A stretch of 64,000 nucleotides of DNA from Primula veris. Lineage: Eukaryota > Streptophyta > Magnoliopsida > Ericales > Primulaceae. Below the pieces are notes generated by a model. That model was not told the origin of the DNA and did not search any database. It was given only the letters and a program-made list of their open reading frames with translations. Positions 34,055 to 42,876 of this stretch are shown piece by piece. Every line of letters begins with the position of its first letter. Position 1 is the stretch's first letter. The stretch spans positions 1,600,336 through 1,664,335 of the forward strand of contig OY821749.1 of assembly GCA_963682055.1 (NCBI GenBank). The letters run 5' to 3'. The translations under genes and the position numbers were made by a program.

Positions 34055-34552
34055 GATGACGACGATGGTGATGACGACCTACGTTACGACCCAAGAACGT
34101 TCACTAGGGCTTCAAGTTGTCGGCGTCCCGACGAAAGAGGCAGAGGGGAAGGCGAATCTAGTAGCCGGGGTAGAAGATCGACTGGAGGTCGACCCCCGAC
34201 TACAGATCAGGGTCCGGGTCCGAGTTCAAGCTGTCATGGTCGTCGTGCTTCTTTTGCTGGGTCGGAGTACGTTCAGGATGATGTTCCGTTCGATTATCAT
34301 AGTCAGCATTCAACCGACAGTTGGAGTCGCGGATTAGCACTTACATCCCACGAGCGTGCTCCGTATCCAGAATCGCAGCATCGACAGAGACGGCGTACGG
34401 AGCTAAACGAAATCGAAGAGTCTGCTGAGCCGTCATCGGATAGATTAACATCGGCCGGAAAGATGCTCCCTACGTCCAACTTTAAATCATTTAGTCGTTA
34501 CAAAAAAAAAAAATGCACATTTGTGTTTTTTGTAAATGTTTTTTGTATTTGA
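34055..34552 (+). pseudogene. PMD gene, 3' part beyond the Copia insertion
   Basis: Immediately after the second ACGAC the acidic tract resumes as Asp-rich codons in the same frame as the part ending at 24490. The segment encodes a hydrophilic, low-complexity tail rich in Arg, Ser, Gly and Pro (RGRGEGESSSRGRRSTGG), about 165 residues to the TGA at 34550. There is no domain beyond this tail. The first 19 codons of the longer open frame (from 33992) belong to the LTR and are excluded. The last residues after a poly-A-like run (34501-34513) may instead lie in the 3' UTR if a further intron exists. Confidence 0.7.
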
Positions 34553-34696
34553 TTTCTATGTTTGATTTGTAAGTTTTATTCTTAGCTGAGTTGGAATATT
34601 ATAAATTCGTAAGTTTAATTTGAGTCGTATGTTTGATTTGTATGTTTCTAAAAAATATTCTGTATTTTAATTGATAGGACCAATATTGAGTTTTTA

Positions 34697-34940
34697 CAAA
34701 CCCTAAACCCTAAACCCTAAACCCAAATTACAAACCCTAAACCCTAAACCCTAAATTACAAACCATAAACCCTAAACCCTAAATTACAAACCCTAAACCC
34801 TAAACCCTAAATTACAAACCCTAAACCCTAAACCCAAAATTACAAACCCTAAACCCTAAATTACAAACCCTAAACCCTAAACCCAAAATTACAAACTCTA
34901 AACCCTAAACCCTAAATCCTAAACCCTAAACCCTAAATAT
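34697..34940 (+). repeat. Interstitial telomere-like repeats (CCCTAAA)n
   Basis: Runs of two to four AAACCCT units are separated by AAATTACAAACC spacers, giving a higher-order unit of about 25-35 bases repeated around eight times. CCCTAAA is the plant telomere repeat; here it lies inside the MULE between its two genes. Confidence 0.85.
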
Positions 34941-34954
34941 TCTAAAATATACAT

Positions 34955-35030
34955 GCAAACCGTACATTTAATGTACGGTTTGTATAGATTTCATACAAAC
35001 CGTACATTAAATGTACGGTTTGTATGTATT
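34955..35030. repeat. Pair of AAACCGTACATT palindromes
   Basis: Two palindromes (AAACCGTACATTTAATGTAC followed by GGTTT, then an ATTAAAT variant) are separated by GTATAGATTTCATAC, itself an inverted repeat. They echo the ACCGTAGAT palindromes at the MULE ends. Confidence 0.75.
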
Positions 35031-35179
35031 CTGTCATTGTTATTACCCATGTGTCCGTCTAGTTGTGCACTTGCACACACCGAATTAAAACCCACTAAAA
35101 GCTTATGTTTTGATTTGACTAGACATTGTTTGACTTGACACTACTTATTTTTAGCAGTTATTTTTAGCAGTTAATAAAA

Positions 35180-35740
35180 CGTAAAAGTAATCTACGGTTT
35201 GTAGTGTAAATGACATTGGATACCATATCTATCAAAATAATTCCGACAAGACCTTATCACTTTTGAATTATTATGATTTGACAACCCTATCCGAAAATGA
35301 CTACTCAATGCATTATTAAAGTTTGGAAATGACTACACCAAAAATTCACTACAAACCGTAAAAGTAATCTACGGTTTGTAGTGTAAATTACATTGGATAC
35401 CATATCTATCAAAATAATTCCGACAACACATTATCACTTTTGAATTATTATGACTTGACAACCCTATCCGAAAATGACTACTCAATGCATTATTAAAGTT
35501 TTGAAATGACTACACCAAAAAAAACACTACAACCCATAAAAGTAATATACGGTTTGTAGTGTAAATTACATTGGATACCATATCTATCAAAATAATTCCG
35601 ACAACACCTTATCACTTTTGAATTATTATGATTTGACAACCCTATCCGAAAATGACTACTCAATGCATTATTAAAGTTTCGAAATGACTACACCAAAAAT
35701 TCACTACAAACCGTAAAAGTAATCTACGGTTTGTAGTGTA
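35180..35740 (+). repeat. 177-bp tandem array upstream of the transposase gene
   Basis: Three full units and a partial one (starts near 35180, 35357, 35535, 35712). Each has CGTAAAAGTAATCTACGGTT, ATTGGATACCATATCTATCA, TTATCACTTTTGAATTATTA and ACCCTATCCGAAAATGACTA. The CTACGGTTTGTAG motif is shared with the MULE end palindromes. Confidence 0.9.
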
Positions 35741-35748
35741 AACTTACC

Positions 35749-35758
35749 CTATAAATAT
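35749..35758 (+). promoter_or_regulatory. TATA box of the MULE transposase gene
   Basis: CTATAAATA, 118 bases before the ATG at 35875 and just after the 177-bp array. Confidence 0.55.
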
Positions 35759-35874
35759 GACTCAATTTTGCCAATTCTAACAAACCATAAAATCAAACAC
35801 AAACACATTTCGGAAATCTCTAAAAAAATCCTCATTTCTCCCCAATAAAATATACAAACAAACACTTTTCGAAA

Positions 35875-38571
35875 ATGAATTACAACTATGGTTATGACAA
35901 CAACCAATGGAATAACAACAACAATGCGAATTCATCCAGTGGCTCAAACGATGAGCTAACTGATTATTCGGAGCACTTTGAAGTTGATGAATTGACTTGG
36001 GAAACAAGGAATGAAATGCTTGCTGATCTTGCTGATGTGGCTGAAAATTGGGGTTTCATTCTTACGATTCGTAGGTCTGGAGGGGGTGATGGGAGCAGAA
36101 CACCGTATGTTGATATTGTGTGTGATAAATCGGGGGTTTACGAAAAAAAGAAACCATCTTCCGTAAAATCAGGTACAAAGAAAAAAGACTGTCCATTTTT
36201 CATTAAAGGTTACGTAGTTAATGGTGAATGGATGTGTCACGTAAAAAATGGACAACATAACCACCCACCTCCAACTTACCTCCAAGGGCAAGCACGACGT
36301 GCTCGTTTAACCCAAGATGAAAAAGAAATTGTTAAAACTTTAAGGCAAAGTAGTTTTAAAGTTGGTGCAATATTAGAGGCCATTAAAAATCGAAATCCTG
36401 ACAATGTATCAAACACTAAAACGATACATAATTTTTTGGCCGGACTGAAATTTAAAGAACGAGATGGTAGAAACCCGACACAGGAACTTTTTAATTTGTT
36501 GGATAGACATCGCTACACATTCTACTATAATATGAACCCATCAACCCATTGCCTTGAGAACTTGTTTTTTGCACACCCCGATTCTATAAGGATGTTCAAA
36601 GCTTTTCCTGATGTCTTGTTAATGGATTGTACATATAGGACAAACCGTTTTAATATGTCATTTCTAGAAGTCGTAGGAATGACATCAACGAACCAAACAT
36701 ATTGTTTAGGTTTTGTTTTCATGAGTGACGAGACACAAGAAAGTTATATATGGGCATTGGAAAAATTTAAAGTTACATTGGAGGGGTGTATACTACCTAG
36801 GGTGTTTGTAACCGACAGGGAAATGGCCTTATCAAATGCTTTATCCGTTGTTTTTCCCGATTCTCATCATATTTTGTGCACTTTTCATATTGCAAAAAAT
36901 GTTTTGAAAAACTGCCGTAAAAAGATCCCTGACGAGGAGTGGCAAACGTTTCTAGATGATTGGGGTTTATTGGTTGATTCTGAGTCGATAGAGGAGTACA
37001 ATTATAACCGAATTAATTTCAATACCCCTTACAAATCGTACCCTGCTGTGATTAAGTATGTAGACAAGCTTTTAAATGATTATGCTGAAAAGTTTGTTGC
37101 ATGCTATACCAACCACACAACACATCTAGGTAACAGAACTAGCAATCGAGCCGAACAACAACATGCTAAGCTGAAAAGATCCCTTTCCACAAATACTGGC
37201 ACGCTTGAAACTGTTTGGGTAGAGGTGAATAGAATTATAGAAAAACAGTTTGAGGATATTAAGACGAAGTTGGATAAATGCAAGTCTTATTTTCCACATT
37301 CTGAAAAAACGCCTCTATTTATAAATCTTAGGTCGTATATCACACACTATGCCTTTGATTTATTATTCCAATAACACAAAAAATGTAGTGGCCAGGCTGA
37401 TGAGAATTGTTCTTGCGGTTTTAAATTGTCTCACGGTTTACCTTGTCATCATATTATGAGTGAACATATTTTTTTCGGGAAGCCTTTTCCTCTAGAATAT
37501 ATTCATCCATTCTGGAAAAAATTAGACGTAATTGATGATAATGGGAACACCGATGATTATGGGGTAGAGGGTGATCTAGAAGAGTTTAAAAGTGTTTATG
37601 CTAGCAAAACGAATGTTGAAAAACGGCGTATGAAAACACAACTCCGAGAGATAACCGTACCAGCCAGAACATCCGTCAGTGACCCCGAAGTGAGAGCAAA
37701 TAGGGGGAGACCTAGAAAAGGCGACAAATCTAGTAAGAGGGATAAGTCGGGATGGGAGTATGTGGAGGAACAGAGTGCTGGTGCTAGTAGGGACAAGGGT
37801 AAAGGCAAGGCGGATGAAACACCGGAGGTAAGGGTAAACCCAACTAGGAGGCCGCGAAACCAGAACCCTAAACCCACCCCCAATAGGCCAACCTTCCTGT
37901 ACAGTAACCAAATATGGGTCATGTTACATAGTTACATCGAAACAGTTTATGATGTGCGTGAGGATGGTAACTGTGGATTCCGGGTACTTGCAAATGCGAC
38001 GGGTAAACAGAATGGGGAAGATGATTGGTACGCGATAAGATGTGAGTTGTTTCAAGAGCTACAGCAAATGAAAGGTGTTTATTATGAGCTGTTTGAGAAT
38101 CTTGACTTTGAAGCTTACCGGTATGATTACATTTTATCAAGTTTAAATTTTTATCATCCTACAGATCCCGCACCTATTGACAAATGGATGAGATTTCCGT
38201 CTTATGGGTTTTTAATTGCTTCTCATTACAATATGCCAATTGTATTGTTGTCCTTATGGGAAAATCAAAATGGAGGGGTAAACGTGTGGAACAGTACTTT
38301 TTTACCGCTTTATACTGGTCCGCCTCAGGGAACAACATATTACATCCCGACTGTAATGGTGTTCGTCAACAGTTGTCACTATGCTCAGGTTATTCCTAAA
38401 GAAGGGATCTTCCCAATGCCAGGAATTATAGCACGGTGGGAACAAACACGCACTGAGGCAGCTGCGCCATGGAATGAACTTTTTCGACCAAATTTCAAAT
38501 TATATATGGCGCTGGAAAAGCAATCGGGAAAGAAAAAAGCAAATGAAGAACCTATAGACCTAAGTCCATAA
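35875..38571 (+). CDS. MULE transposase with FAR1-type finger, DDE core, SWIM, AT-hook and OTU domains; one in-frame stop
   Basis: The first 499 codons end at TAA (37372-37374). The same frame continues to 38571, for 898 codons with the stop included. An Asn-rich start is followed by a FAR1/WRKY-GCM1 zinc-binding region (C83, C106, H128, H130) for DNA binding. The MULE transposase core has D251 (LLMDCTYR), D314 (VFVTDREMAL), CTFHIAKNV and E427 (TSNRAEQQHAKLK), the probable DDE triad. After the stop comes a SWIM finger (CSCGFKLSHGLPCHH), a basic AT-hook-like RGRPRKG (about codon 610) and an OTU cysteine protease-like domain with D697 and C700 in EDGNCGFR and H835 in NSCHYAQV. The stop follows a CAA codon in LLFQ, so a CAA-to-TAA change is possible. 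The OTU domain may act on ubiquitin or a related modifier; that is inference. Confidence 0.88.
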
Positions 38572-39366
38572 TCGGTTTTTTATTTTTAATTTTATGTAAA
38601 TTACTATTTTTTCCAATTTGTTGTAAATTTATATGATGTAAACAAATGTTTAATAAATTTGTTTTATGAAATTTAGTTCTATGAAATTTTGTTGTAAATT
38701 TTGTTTAATTTTGTTGTAAATTTTGTTTAATAAATTTGTTTTATGAAATTTATAAGTTGATATTCATGTTTGCATATTGACTTAATTTCTTTTATGAATT
38801 TTATATAATTTATGATTGTTTCATTCAAGAAAATTGACGATTGACACCAAATTCACGACTTAGTTAATGTTTCATATTGCGTTATACAAGTGTTAAAAAC
38901 AAACCAAATGTACTTCACAAAAATTGACGATTTAGTTAATGATTCAATAAATATCAACTTATAAACTTGACAAAAATATAACATCAACCAAAAACATAAA
39001 ATTTATCAAATCAACTTTTTTTGTGTAAATTTGTGTAAATTTTGTGTTTATTTTGAGAGATTGTTAGAATATTGGTAATTTATTTTATGTAAAATTTTAA
39101 AAATAAGTCATTTTGTTTTTTAATTTGAAAAAAACAAAATGCCTTATTTGAAAAAAATATCAACTTATACACTTGAAAAAAATATCAACTTATACACTTG
39201 AAAAAAAATCAAATTATACACTTGAAAAAAATATCAAATTTTAAACATAAGGCATTTTTATGTAAAAAAAAAATCATGTTTAATTTGAAAAAAATATTCA
39301 GTATTTTAATTTTAATTATTAGAATTTTAATTTTAATTTTTAATTTCAAAAAATCTGTGAAAACAC
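38572..39366. other. AT-rich right arm of the MULE
   Basis: Downstream of the transposase stop. Contains repeats of ATCAACTTATACACTTGAAA (about 39155-39240) and TTTTGTTGTAAATTTTGTTT, and no coding frame. Confidence 0.5.
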
Positions 39367-39437
39367 ACAGACCGTAGATTTAATCTACGGTTTACAGTGA
39401 TTGACTGTAAACCGTAGATTAAATCTACGGTCTGTGC
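39367..39437. repeat. Palindrome at the right MULE end
   Basis: ACAGACCGTAGATTTAATCT on the left is mirrored by ATTAAATCTACGGTCTGT on the right, around TACAGTGATTGACTGTA. It matches the unit of the left-end palindrome (20908-21050). Confidence 0.88.
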
Positions 39438-39475
39438 GTTTTTAAAGAAATTATGCAGTGTATTAAGCCCACCTC

Positions 39476-39484
39476 TTTAGCAAC
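39476..39484. repeat. MULE target-site duplication, right copy
   Basis: TTTAGCAAC, immediately outside the terminal CCACCTC. Confidence 0.9.
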
Positions 39485-41431
39485 CGTATCATCATATTTA
39501 ACTATTTACTCAAAGCAAATATATTTTATATCTTTTAATAAATAGTTTAAATTTACAGAAAATTTCATATTTTTTTATTAATTTCTTTATAATAACTCAT
39601 ATTATTTCTTTTTATTTGTTTATTATTATTTAATAATCATAACAATATTACAATCATAAAAATATGGACCTTATATAGTTTATTAATATTATATTTATCA
39701 TATGAATTCCTGATATATTAGTTGAATTTTGAGTTTATTTAAAAATAAATAAATATTTTGAGATAATAGATATTGATGCTCTGGTAGTCTTTATAAGAAA
39801 ATTGTTATCTTATGAAACATTTTCATTTTCTTTTTGTTGGTGAAACCAAGTGGACCAATTGTTTAATTTGTTTGTTACGTTCTAGTTTTGTTTAAACAAA
39901 TAATTAAAATAATTGAAACCTTTGGAATATCCTATAAATTTGAAAATATGCATGGGAATTCTGAAACTGGTAGGACAGGTAACTGCAAAAGCCTGCAATC
40001 TATACATATATTCTAAAAGTAAAATTATTGCACATTTTTAACGTATAAAAAATAAACCAACGTGACATGTTTACTTCATCAAAAATTTTAAATTTTATTA
40101 ATATTATTTTTTTTTAATTAATATTTAAATTTAGGATAGATTTAACTAGGTTTCTATTATATTTTTATTTGAGTTTTTGATGGATTGTATTTTTAGATTG
40201 AACATTTTTTTTATTTTTAATTATTATTTAAATTTAGGATAGACTCAACTAGTGTTGTAGTATATTTTTATTTGGTTTTTTAGTAGGTTGGGTTTTATTA
40301 AGTGGCGTGACTTTTACTGTCATATTCTAAATTTTTTTATTCAAACGTTAATGTTAAAATCTGACCACAAGTTTTTTAATAGGAATATAAATAAACGATA
40401 TGTATAAATGAATAATTAGAAGAATTAATATAGTAATTAGTTTTGAAAATGACATAACTGTTTTTTCTTACTAATAGTGTCATTTTTTTAACACGTGTTA
40501 AAAAAAAAACGAGTAACATTGTTCCATGTCATCGAGTAGACTTTTTAGGTAAGTTTTGTGGACATCACTCATTCTAAAATGGAGTAATATTATATAATTA
40601 CCCTGTAGCTAAACAAATATCACTTACAAAAATACATACAATTTTTATTATCAAATTTTTCATATCAAAATTAACAAAATAAAAAATTTAAAGATCTCAT
40701 CATACAGTTCTAACCATAAACTACGTGATTAATTTTTAAAATAATTTTTTTAGCAATCGAGATATGAAAAAATTATCTGTAAAATTTTGACATTTGTTTG
40801 AGTATTTAGATCGATCACTACACATTATTACTCTTTTATTTCATCAAATTTAATAAAAAATTATATATTTTGTAATTTTACATAACATTTTTACATACAT
40901 CTAAAACATAGCTTGCCTGTAAAATTTCTTATTTTAATTTTTACTTTCATTCTCTTTCTAATTAAGAACAAAACCAACGATGAATGTTCAAGTTTTAATG
41001 GTAAATAATAAAAATGGAGACTTTTTTCTTCCTCATTTATGAGACATATCGGAGTACATCTATAATTTAATGTTTCAAAATATAAACTTTTACATGTTTT
41101 TCTTTTAATAAAAGTTAAAATAATCTTCAAAATATGAATAAGAAAATGAAATAAGTTGTCTACAATACTTATCTTACAAATTATAAGTATCAACTATTGT
41201 GCTAATCTGTGGGCATACAGTACCAGTATGGATTAAATTGTTGGACCCATCAGTAGTTGGAAAGGTATAAATGAAGGGAAATAAGTATGAAAAAATTAAA
41301 TAAAATGATGTATGGTTAGGATAGATAAATTTTAAGGAATCTTGAAAATTTGTATAAATCAAAATTATTCATTAAAATTTGTAAAATTGCTATATGAGGA
41401 TGGTCTAATAAGTAGATCAATCCCTACTTAT
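39485..41431. other. AT-rich intergenic, nothing recognised
   Basis: No gene. A pair of related stretches with TTTAAATTTAGGATAGA and ATATTTTTATTTG lies at about 40120-40180 and 40230-40285. Confidence 0.4.
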
Positions 41432-41633
41432 TTAATTGTCTATTATGAAACTACGTGCAATTTTGACTGGCCAAAAACTTGTATCAAAATTGTCGGAATG
41501 AAAAATTTCAAAAGTTGATCATATAGTTCAAATGTTAAATTTTATGATTAGATTTAAAAAAAATTCATTTCGACAATTTTGATACAAGTTATAAGCCGGT
41601 CAAAATTGCACGTAGTTTCGTAATGGACAATTA
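41432..41633. mobile_element. Short MITE of the GAAACTACGTG family, best copy
   Basis: About 202 bp with inverted ends TTAATTGTCTATTATGAAAC and GTTTCGTAATGGACAATTAA. Inside these are ACTACGTGCAATTTTGAC and its mirror, then TTGTATCAAAATTGTCG and its mirror. The centre carries AAAAGTTGATCATATAGTTC. No coding capacity. Confidence 0.8.
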
Positions 41634-41750
41634 AATGAGAACTTTTCAAAAGTTGATCATATAGTTCAAATGTTAAATTTTATTTCGATAATTTTGATAA
41701 AAGTTATACAAAGATTAAAATCGGATGTAGTCTCGTGTACCATAATTAAA
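41634..41750. mobile_element. Truncated MITE of the GAAACTACGTG family
   Basis: Repeats CAAAAGTTGATCATATAGTT and TTTCGATAATTTTGATAAAAG from the adjacent full copy, ending in a diverged GATGTAGTCTCGT. A partial tandem copy. Confidence 0.55.
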
Positions 41751-41884
41751 TAGGAAGGGAGGTAATTAATAATAATACTACACTTGTGCTACAGTTGTGA
41801 CGTGGCATTTGTACTGGTTATCTTTATGTATTTGCACTCATTCTAATACACTTCTAAAAGATAATAGGCCATGGTATATTCTAA

Positions 41885-42145
41885 CACGGGACGAAAAACT
41901 AGAAAACCGAATCGAAAAATACGAAAACCGAAAAATCAAAAAAAAATCGGTCGGTTAAACCGAACAGAATTTGAAAAAAACCGAAAAAACCTGAAAAATA
42001 ACTAAAAAACTAAAAATCCGAAACTGAACAAAAAAAAAAACGGTCCGGTTCAGTCTAAAAAATAAAAAGACCGAAACAAAAAAAAACGAACATAAAAATA
42101 TGCTTAGGTTTCGGTTTCGATTTTGCTAAAAACTGAACCGAAAGG
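41885..42145 (-). repeat. CGGTTTT-rich dispersed repeat, copy 3
   Basis: On the minus strand: GGTTCAGTTTTTAGCAAAAT, GCATATTTTTATGTTCG, then TTTTTATTTTTTAGACTGAAC and shorter CGGTTTTT units, the same order as the other two copies. Confidence 0.7.
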
Positions 42146-42669
42146 GATCCACCACTATTATATTCAAGTGGAGTTCAACATAAGTTTCCAATTTGTCAAA
42201 TAATTAATTGATTGGGGGTCGCGTGTTACAACCGTTGCTTATTTGGCGTGTGTTTGTTTCTTTTAAGAGAAAATAGGGCCCATCTATTTTCAAATAAAAC
42301 GTTTTTAATAAAGTTTTCCTACTTTCTTTCATTCTGTAAATTTTCAAGGAAAAGTCGTGGGGGGAAAAGTTTTTCTAATCTTTATTCTACAATTTATAAG
42401 ATCAAACCATTCTTTCTTTAAGATATTTAACTAGATATTTCATATTTCAGTGTCACTTATATATCAGGTTGGTAATAACTTGTTAAATTTTGTGTTAAAT
42501 TTAACAATCACACTATAATGAGTGAGCTGATAATTAATTTATCATTTCATTATATTTTAAATTATTTAATAATCTTAGTTTCCAGTTATACCATTAAATA
42601 GTATCAATATATTAATAAAATATATTTGTACTAGCCAAAACTAGTTAGTCCAATATACAAAAAAAATTC

Positions 42670-42674
42670 AAGTT
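42670..42674. repeat. Target duplication of the second LTR element, left copy
   Basis: AAGTT, repeated at 49609-49613. Confidence 0.8.
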
Positions 42675-42876
42675 TGCTGTAATACAACTATTAGCTATAT
42701 ATTTAGGGAGACAGAAGTAGAGAGAGGGGAGAACAGTATCGTCTTTATTAATGAATGAATATGAATGGATGTCAAATACAAGACCCCTAGCCCTCTTTAT
42801 ATAGATAGAGGGTTAGGGTTACAAGCCCATCTGGACCCATTAAGTAAAAGCCCAAGAGTCCAATAATCTTACAACA
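42675..42876 (-). repeat. 3' LTR of the second element
   Basis: 202 bp, apparently identical at every base to 49407-49608. Contains CTTTATATAGATAGAGG, a possible TATA-containing segment. Confidence 0.9.

Larger units (their letters stand above)
20865..39475 (+). mobile_element. Full-length Mutator-like element carrying PMD and transposase-OTU genes
   Basis: A perfect 9-bp duplication (TTTAGCAAC) flanks the element, the Mutator hallmark. The ends are weakly similar inverted sequences: left GAGGTTGGCTGAAAATACA and, on the other strand from the right, GAGGTGGGCTTAATACA. Both are followed by nested palindromes with ACCGTAGAT/ATCTACGGT. The span is 18,611 bp, of which 9,564 bp are a later Copia insertion plus its extra target copy, leaving an original element of about 9.05 kb. 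It contains a multi-exon PMD gene and a transposase gene with FAR1-type, DDE, SWIM, AT-hook and OTU modules, both on the plus strand. The transposase has an in-frame stop and the PMD gene is disrupted, so this copy is probably inactive. Confidence 0.9.

Noticed and set aside
35180..35740. CRISPR-like regular repeats
   Set aside because: Units are 177 bp with no unique spacers, in a plant nuclear transposon; simple tandem duplication explains them.
37332..37388. Short intron that would remove the transposase stop
   Set aside because: It would be about 57 bases with weak borders and would remove conserved-looking sequence; a point nonsense mutation is simpler.
37576..37922. Two overlapping minus-strand frames of about 110 codons
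   Set aside because: Antisense to the basic linker of the transposase; hydrophobic Leu/Pro strings are a by-product of Arg/Lys codons.
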